Made by a program: the position numbers and the translations under genes
In this document: one piece after another, positions 10,798-22,080 of the stretch
Layout: the number at the start of each line of letters is the position of its first letter
How positions within the stretch are numbered: the stretch's first letter is position 1
The notes under the pieces: model-generated
Seen by the model: only the letters and a program-made list of their open reading frames with translations
Database searches by the model: none
Told to the model about the DNA's origin: nothing
Source of the DNA: Trichobilharzia szidati
Taxonomy: Eukaryota > Platyhelminthes > Trematoda > Strigeidida > Schistosomatidae
Length of the DNA stretch: 64,000 bases
Assembly (NCBI GenBank): GCA_944472155.2
Contig: OX235273.1
Location: forward strand, 107,282,582 to 107,346,581
Direction: 5' to 3'

Positions 10798-12040
10798 TCA
10801 CCAATTGTTTCCAGCCAGCCATTGGTTTTTACCGTCCCGAGGACCCCAACCAGACAGAAGTCTACACCTTCCTACGTGGCTTAGACTAGCTGTTGTAGAT
10901 TTCATTGACTGGTGATGCCATTTTTTCGTTTGACCGCCGCTAGCTCTTTTCCAGCCTGACCCTATATCAGCCAACGCTGCCTGTTGTCGAGGAAGGCGAT
11001 AACTAGGCATACGTAACACATGTCCTAACCATCTCAGTCGATGTAATTTCACAGTCTCGTCGACTGATTTCCCCTCCTTACCTAGCACTCGACGCCTAAC
11101 CTCAATATTGCTCACCTTATTATACCACTTTACACGGGGGATAGAAAGCAGACACCTATGATCAATGACAGATTGCCTTTTCATGTCTTCCACTCTCAAT
11201 GGCCAGGTCTCACAGCCATAAAAGAGGACGGAGCGGACTGATGAGCAGTACACACGCCCTTTGGTTGATAGCCGGATATCACGTCTACGCCAGAGACGGC
11301 GTAAACTGGCATATGTGAAGCTAGCCCTCTGTATTCGTGCTGAGATTTCGTCAGAGATCAACCCGTTGGGGCTGATGGTACTTACCAAGTAAGTGAAGTG
11401 GTCAACGTGCTCTACCACTTCACTTCCTATTTCTAATCCAGGAGTCAGTGTAGTCCAATCCTGTAACATCATCTTGTATTTGGCGGGAGCGAATCGCATG
11501 CCAAACATTCGTCGATTGCAGCTCAAGGTGTTCAGTAGACTCTGCATTTTGTCAGCGTCCTCGCCTAGAAGGACTATATCGTCTGCATATTCTAAGTCAA
11601 CGAGATTATTTCCTCGTAGCAAGTCAATCCCTGAGTCGCTGAAGTGAGTTAGGGTTAAGTCCATTAGTACGTCTATGATGAAGTTGAATAGAAATGGGGA
11701 TAATGGGCATCCTTGACGGACGCCACTAGTCGTCACCACTTCAGGTGACAACTCGCCGTAAGCTCTCACCTGGCTGCATGAGTACGAGTAGAGTGCCTTA
11801 ATCAGTGCAATGTATTTTCTTGGCATTCCCTTTACAGCCAAGCATCGCCAGAGAACCTCTCGGTCGACAGAATCGAATCCCACCTTTAGGTCAAGAAATA
11901 TAATGATTGTCGGACGCCGGTAGGAATGACTATGTTCTAGAATCTGTCGAAGGGTGAAGATATGATCAATACACCCTCTTCCTGGTCTAAAGCCTGCCTG
12001 GTTTTCTCGTGTTTGTGTCTACGCATGATTAATGAGCCTC
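10798..12040 (-). pseudogene. RTE-A reverse transcriptase
   Basis: The open frame 10798-11883 and its upstream continuation to about 12040 read AGFRPGRGCIDHIFTLRQIL, motif A FLDLKVGFDSVDREVLW, GVRQGCPLSPFLFNF, the catalytic YADDIVLLGEDADK, and RIQRASFTYASLRRLWRRRD, ending in HRLRWLGHVLRMPSYRLPR. The catalytic aspartates are present. The C-terminus past LADIGSGW is conserved in the 62424-62969 copy. The methionine at 11883 lies inside motif A and is not the native start. Confidence 0.85.
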
Positions 12041-12575
12041 GGACTTTAGATACTATATTAGTCAAGCTAATCCCTCTGTGATTATCACAGGAAGACTTCT
12101 CTCCCTTCTTGTATATCGGGATGATCAGTAACTTACACCAACCCGATGGGACTTCCTCTGATTCCCAGACGCTGCCTAGAACCTCAGTTAATGCAGACAG
12201 TAAACTGTCTCAACCGTCTGAAAACACTTTCGAAGTCAATCCATCAGGTCCTGCTGCTTTGCCCTGTTTCGGATTAGTTACAGCTTTAGTAACCTCAGTT
12301 TGGGGCGGACGATCTGTGTCTTTATCTCATTCAGGGAGGTTTTGGATGTTCGGCAGGTTAAGTGTGGCTGTAGGCCAATTAAATTGCTCCTCATAGTGCT
12401 CTTTTCAGCGTTCCAGTCGTCTATCCTGAGAGCTAATTATGGTAACATTTTTCTCTGAGATTGTTTCACTTATCATTTGCCTTTTACCACCTGTTTCTCT
12501 GATAAGCTTGAATAGTTGTCTGGTGTTGCCAATCGCCGATGCCTTTTCCCTCTCTTTCGCTTTTGTCACCCACCA
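12041..12575 (-). pseudogene. RTE-A RT N-terminal part, degraded
   Basis: Minus-strand homology continues (KAVTNPKQGKAAGPDGLTSK-like block around 12240-12300, W(C)KLLIIPIYKKGEKS around 12100-12140) but in several frames with stops. Together with 12576-12899 this bridges the RT core and the post-endonuclease linker. Confidence 0.6.
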
Positions 12576-12899
12576 CTATTCACGGTCCTTGCGAAGACTT
12601 TTTGTTAGTCTTCGTTTAAGTACCTTTCGCCCCTCATCATAATCGGAGCTCGCTGGAATTAGTCTTCTTGCGTCAATCAGTTCAGATGAGGCGGCAGAGT
12701 TCCAATGGGTTTTATTAACTTTAGTTTTGAGCTTATTAACGGCCTTTGCAGCTGTGTCTATGGATAATTGTATGTTGTGCCAGGTTACCTCGAGGGAAGT
12801 CCTGCTGTCGACCTCTGAAACTCGTTTCGCTACTTCTTCCTTAAATAAGGACTCAGTATCTCGATCTAGTTGGGGACGTAACTGTTTCGCTGCCGTCAA
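12576..12899 (-). pseudogene. RTE-A ORF linker between endonuclease and RT
   Basis: A 107-residue frame (RPQLDRDTESLFKEEVAKRV... LKRRLTKSLRKDRE) resembling the basic linker between endonuclease and RT of RTE elements. The upstream endonuclease is absent, so the element is truncated near 13030. Confidence 0.6.
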
Positions 12900-13029
12900 T
12901 TTCTTATGTCCATTTAGTCGTAAGCATGAACGTGCGCGAACCAGAGTGTGATCACAGTCTACGCACGTGTTCCAGAAGGAGCGACAGTCACTGAGGCAGC
13001 TACCTCATTACTACTGTTGTCGATAGACA

Positions 13030-13230
13030 TCTGAACTCATGTGAGAAATGGTCTAAATCTATATTGTCTGACGCCCAGCATCCTCTTTATTCACATCTCT
13101 CCCTTTGCATCTCATCAGGTACGACTAGAAGTCATTGTAAAAGATGATATACTCAATTGCACAACCAAGTACAGAAACTCAACGATACCCTGTTCGGTCA
13201 GTCCGCGTTGTATGCGACAGATAAAGTGCA
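13030..13230 (+). mobile_element. CR1-B fragment
   Basis: Matches the internal CR1-B block seen at 60290-60400 (LFIHISPFASHQ, then a PAPSTKTQPYP-type stretch). Only about 200 bp remain, between RTE-A and RTE-B in the opposite orientation. Confidence 0.6.
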
Positions 13231-13264
13231 ATGTGTGAAGTTTATAACTCACTATCGTTATTTA

Positions 13265-14440
13265 TCATTATTTCCTTGAAATCCTAGAGGAACATAGTGC
13301 TTCAGGCACACGTCTCATTTGCGTTCCCTTCTCTGCCAACGTTTTCACCTGGCTTCACGTTTCCCCACATACTTTTATCTCCTCTTCACATCACCTCCTC
13401 CTCCATGTCACCCTTGGACGACCAACTCACCGCTTCCCATTCGGGTTCCAGTCGACAGACAGCCTGACGTGTGATATCACTCACTTGGTGGTTTTCTCGG
13501 AGCATGGCCATTCCAACCCACCTCCATTTCTTTCCGCATATTTGTTGCACAATCGGTTCCTGACGGGTTGGTTCGTTCGTTCCCAGATACCCCTTCCTGT
13601 TGCTAAACTTTTCTGGCCATCTAATTTTGAGTATTGAGCGGAGACAGCTGTTGATGAAAGTCTGTAGTTTATTCTAAGAGGCCTTCGTGACGCGCAGTGC
13701 AAGTCTCTGATCAGCAGAGTAGGTAGCACTGAATTCACATTGGAGTCGAAAATCCGAATCTTATTTTGCATGCTGATTGCTACTGACCTCCACACAGACT
13801 TGAGAGTAATGAAAGCTTGCCTTACTTTCCCTATCCTCGCTGCTTTGATATCCTCATCAGTTCTGTCCGCCTGTAGTTGAAACGATGCTTCCAGTTAGGT
13901 AGGTGAAGGAGGTTTCCTCTTTCAGATTTCTCCCATTTATGCTGATTGTTGTCTCTTTTTGTTGCTGTTGGCCAGGAATCTTCATAATCCCTGTTTTCTC
14001 TATGTTCACCTGAATCCCTACCTTCTCTGGATGCTTCTTCCACCAACTTGTTGTTTTTCACTTGCATATCTTCCAGTTTGTGGGAAATCAGACACATATC
14101 ATCGGCGAAGTTCAGATCCCCCAAGTATTTTGTGTGGGTCCATTTTATGCCTGTTTCCTCGTTGCCCGACTACTGTTTGTCGCATTACCCAGTGAACCGC
14201 AATCAGGAAAATCATTGGAGATAGTAGGCAGCCGGCCAGCTTGTCTTACTCCCATCTTTACTTCCTAGAAGGATTTTGTGAGTTTCTCGTTGTGGATTAT
14301 TTAGCATGCAGCACTATCGTACAACTGTTGGATGAGGTGTATAATTTTTGGCGGTACTCCTTGTTAGTAGTGAAGTAGTTGCCAAATCACCTCTCGATCG
14401 ACACTGTCGACGGCCTTTTCAAAGTCGATAACCCACTATA
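13265..14440 (-). mobile_element. RTE-B LINE, copy 1 (5'-truncated)
   Basis: The 3' end lies near 13270-13300 (CACTATGTTCCTCTAGG on the minus strand). Upstream are the C-terminal region (13481-13795), then MGDLNFADDMCLISHKLEDMQ with the FADD catalytic box (13831-14124), and motif A (FDFEKAVDSVD-like) near 14395-14425. Frames are broken repeatedly. The Gln/Asn-coding stretch near 13950-13970 is at the same place as the poly-Q of 23166-23190. Confidence 0.8.
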
Positions 14441-14632
14441 TAATTGACAAAATGACTACCTGTTTTATCTTCTCCTATTTATAATTTATGGTGACTCTAT
14501 TTCTATTTATAATTCTAACTCTTGCTATTATTTTTATTGTTTTATACCTTTTATACATTTTTCTTACTGTTTTTTGTTGCTCCTAGTGTCAAAAAAGATG
14601 CTACAATCAATTTTAGGTACCTACACCCGTAA
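14433..14632 (+). mobile_element. probable CR1-B 3' UTR, upstream part
   Basis: T-rich sequence directly before a SINE-A whose other side is an unmistakable CR1-B 3' end. The 10-11 bp duplication on both sides of the SINE shows that 14432-14632 and 14869-14990 were once joined. Confidence 0.45.
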
Positions 14633-14868
14633 GAGTGCGTCGGTGGTATAGCGCTTAGGACGCTCGCCGACCATGCACATGGTCAGGGGTTCGATCCCCA
14701 GCCACAGACACACTCCTTTACCTCGCTAAGCCAAAAATAACGGTGGTGAAGAGGAAAGGTTGGGCATGAGGCTAGCAACCCCATCCTGTAAAATAAACAC
14801 TGCTACAGAAACTTCAAGCCTCTAGCTTGAAGCCCTATGTTCCATTGGGGAACGTGAAGAAAAAAGAA
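14633..14868 (+). mobile_element. SINE-A, complete copy with target duplication
   Basis: Full-length: GTGCGTCGGTGGTATAGCG start with A box, B box GGTTCGATCCCC at 14688-14699, body, tail GAAGCCCTATGTTCCATTGG and an A-rich end. It is flanked by ACACCCGTAA (14623-14632) and ACACCCCGTAA (14869-14879). The length of about 236 bp defines the family. Confidence 0.9.
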
Positions 14869-14990
14869 ACACCCCGTAATATTTCTTATGTTGGTGTTCA
14901 GTAAATTAGATGCAATATTGTATGTAAAAAATTCTAAGATTTCCAAACTGTATCACAAGTGCTATTTTGGAATAAAGCAAATTATTGCTA
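14869..14990 (+). mobile_element. CR1-B 3' end
   Basis: Matches the terminal block of 30040-30125 and 60800-60895: TAAGATTTCCAAACTGTATC, then CACAAGTGCTATTTTGGAAT and AAAGCAAATTATTG. The ATT run at the end is imperfect. Confidence 0.75.
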
Positions 14991-14997
14991 TCAGTAG

Positions 14998-15095
14998 CAA
15001 TAGTAGTAGTGATCCCCTATAGGACGAAGTCGTCCAGAGTTCTAGTAAGAAGTGGTGACGAGTGGAGTCCATCAAGCCGGGCGTAAGGACAAACA
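14998..15095 (+). mobile_element. Sm-alpha-like hammerhead fragment
   Basis: GATCCCCTATAGGACGAAG followed by TCGTCC resembles the schistosome Sm-alpha stem II/GAAA segment (TCCCAAATAGGACGAAA), with damage in the CTGATGA and GAAA boxes. It ends with GGAGTCCATCAAGCC. Short and decayed. Confidence 0.4.
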
Positions 15096-15164
15096 CGCAC
15101 ACAGACCAATGACACATTAAATGGAGTTAGGTCTAAGAAACGCGAATTGGTAGAAGTTAGAAAT

Positions 15165-15335
15165 CATGGGTCAGTCATCGGATTTCGTTTCAGTGACTGA
15201 ATGGTCAACAAGCCTGGCCTCGTGACCTGAAGGTACTGGATTTGATCCCTGACGATGGGGTGGTGAGTTCGTGCTGATGAGGATTCCCAGAACAAAGACG
15301 ACGTATAAGTTCAGCAATATCAGTGAATTATGTAC
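15165..15335 (+). mobile_element. SINE-C copy
   Basis: tRNA-like part AGTGACTGAATGGTCAACAAG (A box), B box relic GGATTTGATCCCT, then GTGCTGATGAGGATTCCCAG and AACAAAGACG where the GTCC/GAAA segments have decayed. Confidence 0.6.
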
Positions 15336-15724
15336 TAGGCTATGTGGTTATGAATATTGATTATTACTGTATTTATGGTTTATATTCCTACTGTTTACGT
15401 TATTTTTTGTTTCTATTGATCAGGTTTTCTTAGCACATGATTTTCATACTACTCATTCAGTGTTGTTAGGTTTGGTTCACAGTGAGAAACAATGTGATAC
15501 ATACGCAAAGTGATTAAATCAAGATAGACTCCTTCTATGGTTTACTTTTAATAACCAAAAATGATTAATAGTAAATTTGAATTTTATCTCAATTCAACTT
15601 GGAAAGAAAACGTAGTATTTTATGCTTTAGTCAGTGGTGAGTAAGAAATTCTACTGACAGAGTGTCTGTAGGGACAAAGCATAGAAGTAATAAATTTATT
15701 CAAGTGTTCGACTGGTTATGTGGT
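15336..15724. other. unassigned AT-rich DNA
   Basis: No reading frame or repeat recognised. Confidence 0.4.
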
Positions 15725-15925
15725 ACATTGGCGGTTCAGTGGTAGAATGTTAGGCAGCTCTGTAGGAGATGTGGGTTTGATTCTTGGCCACAGATGCACT
15801 TCTGTACCTCACCTATTTTACTAACTGGTTGTAAGACTAGCAAAGAGGGGAGGTTGGTCGTGCGGCGACTAACTCCAACCCTGCCAAAATTGCCTCAGCT
15901 CAAATGTAACTCCAAAAAGTTTAAC
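15725..15925 (+). mobile_element. SINE-A copy, diverged
   Basis: Head GGCGGTTCAGTGGTAGAATG (A box), B box TGGGTTTGATTC, body GAGGTTGGTCGTGCGGCGAC. The tail after 15900 has only weak similarity. Confidence 0.6.
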
Positions 15926-16189
15926 GATCTCTATGTTCTACTTGAAATGAAAGGAATAAGATCAAGTATACTTTATCTCCCTGGCATTTATCTAACTCTG
16001 GAGAGTGAACTCAGCGCTTGAAAGGGAAATCTTGATAGGATTCAAATCGATAGCCACCAGGCTGCTCGCCCCTTAGTCGCATTAAGGAATAAGAAGCATA
16101 AGATAGAGGTGGGTGGCTTGTGCGATACTGCTGAATACACTCACTCTTCATTTAGCTACTAATAATAACTGTAAATTCTGTCTTTTTTT
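15926..16189. other. unassigned DNA
   Basis: Nothing recognised between the SINE-A and the PLE-1 3' end. Confidence 0.35.
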
Positions 16190-16198
16190 CCTTTTGTT

Positions 16199-16239
16199 CA
16201 GCGAAGAAATTTCTTTTCAACGACTTCATTTTCAAGCTG
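16199..16239 (-). ncRNA. hammerhead-ribozyme-like motif, PLE-1 copy 2
   Basis: CAGC, TTGAAAA, a 10-nt segment, GAAA, AGAAATTTCT, TC, GCTG on the minus strand. Stem I CAGC/GCTG is perfect. The stem III segment is a perfect 10-nt palindrome with no loop. The core 3 and 8 positions would form U-A. Stem II pairing is poor. Confidence 0.5.
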
Positions 16240-16554
16240 TACAGTCGTATTTATATTACAGAAAAGGTTATTAAGTGGCGCTAAATAATTACTCAGTCAA
16301 TATACATATATGTGATAAGAATAACGATAATTAAAATGTTACAAGGGGTAGAGTTGAAGTGGATAAATTACAAAATAACTAAAGATTGTTTTATAAGTGA
16401 ATTGATATCAAAAATTGTTTTGCCAAAATGTCAAGTGTTGTCTGAAAATTTTAAAAAATTAGGAGTACGATTATGATAAGAATAAAGATGTGAAATGAAG
16501 TGGAATGAATTCAAGTGGTAAAATAAAATAAAATAAAAATTAGAAAGAACATTA

Positions 16555-16990
16555 CTATGACCAAGGTAAAGAAAGGAGTTTGACAAAACGTTTTTGAACA
16601 CATGATTTAGGTTTCTGTTCATGTATAGCTAAAGCTTCGGTCATACATAAGTGAAGAAAAAGTAAACTTCCGCAGCGATTCGATTTTGCAACGTAGATAA
16701 CCTTGAAGGATGAATCATGTGCGGCTGAATGACCAGACTCCAACAGGTGATCACAAATAGACGAATTTCGCAGTTCTACGTTGGCCTTTCATTAACCAAA
16801 CCGGATAGTGTTCAGCTACACGTTTTCGGAGAGTACGCTTACAACGTCAAATATAATCAGCTCCACAGGAGCAGGTAAAAGAGTAGATGCACATAGATGT
16901 GGACATAAGCGGTAATCTATCCTTGACGCATTGTCTAATCATATTTCGGCTGGTAAAAACTAGATGCGAGTCAGCTGCATGAAAAGAGCG
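16555..16990 (-). pseudogene. PLE-1 GIY-YIG domain, decayed
   Basis: Fragments in several frames: a cysteine-rich FTCSCG-like start near 16865-16885, then a KVIYVAKSNRC block, and TEALAIHEQKPKSCVQKRFV at 16555-16650, which matches the PLE C-terminus. The core YIG motif region near 16845 is damaged. Confidence 0.7.
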
Positions 16991-16991
16991 T

Positions 16992-17753
16992 TTAATAACT
17001 GTTTTTAATCAATTCAGAAATGATGTCACCTTTGAATGCAAGACTCATAAACAGTTTTTTCTTTGGCACTGTGATTTGTCTAGGGTTGGATTCTTTCTTG
17101 ATGTTATGTTCAATAAACCTTGTAGGACATCCATTGTTAAGGAGATTTGATCGAAGGTTATCTAGTTCTCTACCGATATACTCTATAGAGCAGATTTTAC
17201 GAATTCTGGAGCATAAGGAATGAATAAGATTTCTCTTTCTCCCTAAAGGTATCCAACTGTTGAAGTTAGTGTACTGCCCTGTGAATTTTGGCTTTCGGTA
17301 AATCGACCTTAACAGCGTTCCATTCTCTCTTCCATCTAGCTTAACGTCATAGAAGTGAAACGAGGAATTCGACTCTTCTTCGACCGTGAAAAGAAAAGAT
17401 AGGTGAGAACCATTAAATATTCCAAGAAGTTCGGCAGTTGAAGAGTTTTCCTCACAGACAATGAAGGTATCATCTATATATCTTCTATACATAAACATAC
17501 TCTCGATGGTTTCCTTTAGTGGGCTGTTCTCTAAGATTGCCATGAAGACATCCGTTAAGAGCGGTCCTAAAGGAGACCCCATGGCGATTCCGTCCCCTTG
17601 ACTGCAGATGACTTCATTAAATCTAAATTGCACATTGAGTGTGCATCTCAATAATAGTTGTTTCAGATATTCAGAAGAATTATTATAATGCAGTTGGACA
17701 AACCTGAAACCTGAACTTATGCAACCAATTAAATTAATTAACTGTTGGCTCAA
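16992..17753 (-). pseudogene. PLE-1 reverse transcriptase, C-terminal two thirds
   Basis: A 253-residue frame. It contains LLLRCTLNVQFRFNEVI, DGIAMGSPLGPLLTDVFM, the catalytic YIDDTFIV near residue 90, FHFYDVKLDGRENG, and RKPKFTGQYTNFNSW, ending in the thumb (IPLGRKRNLIHSL). Catalytic residues are intact; motif A and earlier parts are missing. Confidence 0.85.
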
Positions 17754-17800
17754 CTTTCCGAGGTTGGTAATATTTATATATTTAGTGCATTTTTGTACAA

Positions 17801-18544
17801 TAAAAGGTGATTGTTCTCATCGACTTGGAACAGTTTATCTTCAACCTTTATTTGCATGGATTCTGGGGATCAGGAGTATAGTGTGAAAACGGTATTTTTT
17901 ATTCGGTCTTCAGGCGAGTTACTTACCGCCTTCCCATGTCGAACCTTAGTCTCAGGAATATTAGTAGTAGCAATGTTCACAGCAAGCTGTATCAAAACAT
18001 AGCGAACTTCTCAAACCCTGAAAAGCAGTATTACTCTCTTAAATAACACATACTCCAAAAAAATGACAGCTAAAGTGGAATTAAACCAAATTCGTTAGTT
18101 ATAACTACTATTTCAATATAAACACAGCTGGTAACTCGAGTTTGTATGGTTGAGAAGCCTGTTGGAACCCAGGTCCTCGGTAAAACTTCAGCCGTCCTTC
18201 TTGATGAATAGGCTGAATAGCATCAGCATTCTGAACCCAAAACATACTAGATAGTTCAGTTTATACCATGAATACATGATGTCAGGTTAATTCCAATATC
18301 CTATAAAGGGTGGTAATTATCCTTGTGGACAATAATTTTCACGCAAGCCACAAAGTGAAATGAGTTTTGGGAATTCTTCCTGAGTGAAAGTTTTCTCCCT
18401 TCCTCTCTCTTCCTCTCATTGTGATTAGTTGATTTAATAGATATAATTGAGTATCTTTCCCAATGCATTGATATTGATGCACCCGTTGACCCTATATTAA
18501 AAATTTTGGTTATGTGACCTATTTTTTATTTGTTGAAAAATATA
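17801..18544. other. unassigned DNA
   Basis: No supported gene. The start (17801-17830) may still be decayed PLE-1 RT. Confidence 0.3.
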
Positions 18545-18700
18545 ATTATCAGTTGAACATCTGTGTCGTCCTAGTCTTGGACTTATTATCAAACACATAC
18601 GAACCAAATTTGGAACACAGTACGTCTGATTATAGGTCAAGCCCGTAGACCATTCAGCCACCCAATGACCCATGATTTCCAAATTCTAAAGAATCATGAC
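18545..18700 (-). mobile_element. SINE-C fragment
   Basis: Minus-strand ribozyme segment (AGTCCAAGACTAGGACGACAC at 18556-18580, with GAAA changed to GACA) followed in plus coordinates by the head relic CCGTAGACCATTCAGCCAC. Confidence 0.55.
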
Positions 18701-18919
18701 TTTAGCACCCCTACACTGGCTGATGTCATCACTGAATACTTATTCTCACTTCCCAACGAGTAAATTTATTGCGATCCTCGCTAGTTATTGTTAACAGGAT
18801 GATGATGACTGGAGTTCGAATGAGAATTCACAATCATTGAGGCATATGCTGTCGGGAGGGAGGACAAATATTCGCAGATGACATAAGTTGGTGTTTGGTC
18901 TAAAATCACGAACTAATAA
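18701..18919. other. possible SINE-C leader relic
   Basis: Sits on the leader side of the preceding minus-strand SINE-C copy; similarity is too weak to be sure. Confidence 0.25.
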
Positions 18920-19065
18920 CAGTTGGAATTCACGAGTCATGAGACCAATCAGTGATCTAAAGGCTTGCCATGTGACCAGAAGGTACTAGGCAAGAACTGT
19001 AGTGTTGAGTGCATAACGCTGATGGGTTCAAAACAAACTAAAAAACAGATGTCCGGCAGTAATAA
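18920..19065 (+). mobile_element. SINE-C fragment
   Basis: Aligns to SINE-C from GAGACCAATCAGTGATCTAA through CTGATGGGTTCAAAACAAAC and AAAAAACAGATGTCCGGCAG. The CTGATG, CAAAC and AGATGTCC blocks are in order but GGACGAAA is lost. Confidence 0.5.
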
Positions 19066-19184
19066 TTCGTTTACAATGCTCCTCTTACTCATAAACATGC
19101 GTGTAAAAATTAAAAGAAACCGAAATAAAGACTAACAATCATATCTATAACCATCATACTGGTCTAATACACAACAATTGGTGC

Positions 19185-19760
19185 TTCGGTGGTTCATACG
19201 TTGAATGTTCGAAAAACACACAAAACACCGAAAATAGACAAAACTGATATCAATGACAAGGCGAATTGCAACAAATGCGAAAAACATTATGTCGGTCAGA
19301 GTGGAAACCCTCCTCATCTCCACATACACGAACACAAACTAGGCGTCGTGAGACATGATATACACTCACTCATATTGATCCAAGAAAGCAAATACCGACA
19401 CAAACCAGTTTACCCGCAAAAATGCACGAATTATATACAAACGAAAGAAACACAAAAATGACAAACACATTTCCAGAGTATTAGTATTCAGACGAATTCA
19501 CAATCAACAAACATATTGACATACATACGATGCATCAATCAATAGAAAGGAAGTCACATCAAGGTAAAGGTCAACTCTCAGGTCAACAAAATGATCAATA
19601 TAAATAAAAGTCGACTGGTTGGTGTAACGCTCAAAACCGGCTCGTTGTAATCTGAATGAAGAAACTCGATCTCTGCCTCCTACACAATAGCGGACCAAGT
19701 ATCCCTTCATTCAAGCTCAGTCACGAGACGACCCGAAGAGAGGAAGATGGCGATTATTCG
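19185..19760 (+). pseudogene. PLE-4 GIY-YIG fragment
   Basis: The frame at 19189-19461 reads CNKCEKHYVGQSGNPPHLHIHEH and DIHSLILIQES. It matches the PLE-4 copy at 49273-49971 (CNNCEKHYIGQSGRPLHLCIH, DIHSLILLQ). This is the cysteine-containing GIY-YIG start plus the helix after it. The region after 19470 is decayed and has no ribozyme motif I could find. Confidence 0.7.
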
Positions 19761-20134
19761 TCGATAGATTTATGCTTCTGTGCAACAATAATCATATCAG
19801 ATATTCAAGATTACCTCAACATTGTCGTTGGTCAGCTATACAGACAAGGTGACTTTCTGAGTACAAAATATGTAGTGTAGAAGGAAATGAGTTAACCGAG
19901 ATTCAACTGTAAGCAGTGGTTTAAAATCAAGTTTAGTAGACAAGCGATAGTCATGATCAGGTCGTCTGTGTCCAACTCCCTATTCCTATTTCAATGTCGA
20001 CGTATTGTGAAACATTATACAACCTAATCCAATGTCAGCTTACACTACCCTTCGATGAAGGCAATGGACTAGCATACGCAATAAGCGTCATATTCATTTC
20101 AACAGATGTACCTTCGCAACCCTATCGAATGATT
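19761..20134. other. unassigned DNA
   Basis: Nothing recognised. Confidence 0.35.
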
Positions 20135-20400
20135 TATGTTCCTAAGGTAGCTAATCCAGGCCATACGTCAATATCATGCACACTATTACACCATTTACCA
20201 TGTGAAACAGAATGCGGACACCTGTGATAAAAGACAGCTAGCAGCCCTTCGCATATTGTCTACTTTCAATTGTCATGTTTCACAGCAATGAAGAAGGATA
20301 CAGCTAACTGTTGCACAGTACACACACACACATACATCATTCAACTGATAGCCAGATATCACATCTACGCCAGAGATGACGTCACTTTGCAAATGTCATT
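20135..20400 (-). mobile_element. RTE-A fragment, decayed
   Basis: Matches 11100-11310 of the large RTE-A copy: AGAATGCGGACACCTGTGAT, the GCACAGTACACAC run and TGATAGCCAGATATCACATC with CTACGCCAGAGATGACG. These encode the GYETW to WRRRDIRLS region on the minus strand. Confidence 0.7.
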
Positions 20401-20793
20401 TTTAATTCTCATAATCATTATCGGATGATCGTTTATTTCTGAACAACAACAAAAAAAATCACAGACCAGGACAAAACAACATTTTGTCAAACAAAATAAC
20501 GTGCCAGTTTTTTTCACTTTCTTAGAACATTTAAGGTTATGCTGAAATCATACCATTTTGACCATGTTCGACTATTGCCCTTGTCATTATTTTTATTAGT
20601 AGTAGTAATGGTAGTACTAACAATATAACTGGCCACTATCAACTAACCAGCTAAATACACTGATATATGTATCAAGTAAAGTGTTTATAATTTCATTTTT
20701 CGTTCGTTACAATGCAAAACTTTCCAAACTGTTCGACATAATTAGGCATAAATTACAATTTTAATAAGGGAGGGAGGCATATAGACTTTTTAG

Positions 20794-20829
<36 letters not shown>

Positions 20830-21735
20830 TCAGTTACGTCACTGTACAGTTGCCTCGTTTGTATACAATCTTAAGATTTGTTTTCTGTTCATCTAATTGT
20901 AACTGGATCTCATTGATCGTGTAAAGTTATTTTTCGCAAAATGTTGAGACTGAAATAGGAACGCATGGTTGAACACAGATGCGCTGATCACAACTGTCGC
21001 TTGACTATGCCAACAACATCCATATGACAGCAACCTTTCCCCCTGGCTCACACTATTTTAACGAGAAAATACAGCGACATGAGCCACTAAGTATATTTTT
21101 CGCAATAATGGTTCGAGATATCACCAAAGAAAGGTCAGCTGGTCTGTGATCATGAAAAATAAAATACTGGGCGTTAGTTTGCGTGGGCCAATTTTGATTG
21201 GCTAATTTCTCGGCAATATTTTAAGCAAAATTATTGGCCGTGATCACATCAGCAGTTGAAATTGTATTTTTAATTCATACATTTATAATTTGTAATCGTA
21301 AATATTAGTAGTATATTTGTGTTCACTCATTTCTATATATCTTGAAATATACTCCCAGGTGTTGAGAGTTTAGCTGAGTCACTTTTGTTGCAGATGTTCT
21401 CAGTGACCTTAGTGAATATTTATTTTATCGTATTAAGTTGGCTATCTTCAGTGCTAATTTTAGTGGGAAGTATTCCTTTACATTCCCTCTGAAACATATG
21501 TAGCTATCCTGCCTGATGACCTTGACTATGACTGGCTATTTTACTATAGTATTGATTTCTGTATGCAATGATACTTTATCGATCTTGTGTCTGGCCTTGT
21601 TAGCATGTGACGTGTCCTCAGAAATCATATATAAAGGAACACTTCTGAAATCACCTCTAGAATACTTAAATAATTGGGAAAAAATATCACATACATACGT
21701 CAAAAGATCAAACGACTAAAGAAGAAAAAATAAAC
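20401..21735. other. unassigned AT-rich DNA with a TA tract
   Basis: (TA)n at about 20799-20826. No reading frame with a recognisable domain. The 67-codon plus-strand frame 21516-21719 is unsupported. Confidence 0.35.
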
Positions 21736-21789
21736 ATCATCTGAAGAAGAAATTGCATTGGGTGTCGAAAATTCGTCAAAACTGATGTT
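21733..21789 (+). ncRNA. possible hammerhead-like motif
   Basis: AACATCA (21733-21739), then CTGAAGA (21741-21747), an interior segment, GAAA (21767-21770), ATTCGTC and TGATGTT (21783-21789). The outer segments are perfect complements (7 bp) and the core boxes match, but the inner stem I region is an internal loop and stems II and III are weak. Confidence 0.3.
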
Positions 21790-21904
21790 CCCGTCGATTT
21801 CACATCTCAAAACATGTGAACAATTAGGTAAACCAATTTTACATTATGGAATTTGGATTAATTTAATTTCGCTTGTTGGACTCTGTCACAAAATCAGCAT
21901 TAGT

Positions 21905-22080
21905 GAGAGTGGTGATTGAAGACCAGGGAGCAATAGACAGCTATTTCGTCTTATGTAGGGACTCTTCAGTAGCACACACCCACCATCACACCAGGGATCG
22001 AACTCGGGACCTTCACGTTATCAGACAAAGCCCATTGACTGTTCCAGAGACTTCGAGGCCGGCATTGATTGATCCGTAAA
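21905..22080 (-). mobile_element. SINE-C copy
   Basis: Minus strand: B box GAGTTCGATCCCTGGTGTGA (21985-22004), then AGAGTCCCTACATAAGACGAAA and TAGCTGTC. The head relic faces 22030-22060. GAAA is present; the CTGATGA box reads CTGAAGA (21965-21971). Confidence 0.65.

Larger units (their letters stand above)
10555..13030 (-). mobile_element. RTE-A (SR2-like) LINE, 5'-truncated
   Basis: Minus-strand LINE: linker after the endonuclease (12576-12899), reverse transcriptase from about 12440 down to 10800, 3' UTR 10800-10570, and a short tail of a CAGA-type repeat at 10556-10572. A second copy with the same 3' UTR and a longer CAGA tail is at 62105-63085. The block order and the YADD and WRRRDIRLSTKGRVY signatures fit RTE-clade elements such as schistosome SR2. 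Confidence 0.85.
16190..17800 (-). mobile_element. PLE-1 Penelope-like element, copy 2
   Basis: Same layout as copy 1: RT fragment (16992-17753), decayed GIY-YIG (about 16555-16990), 3' region and hammerhead-like end (16199-16239). 5'-truncated inside the RT near 17770-17820. Confidence 0.88.

Noticed and set aside
20799..20826. TA tract as an origin or promoter
   Set aside because: Simple microsatellite; the window has several similar ones.
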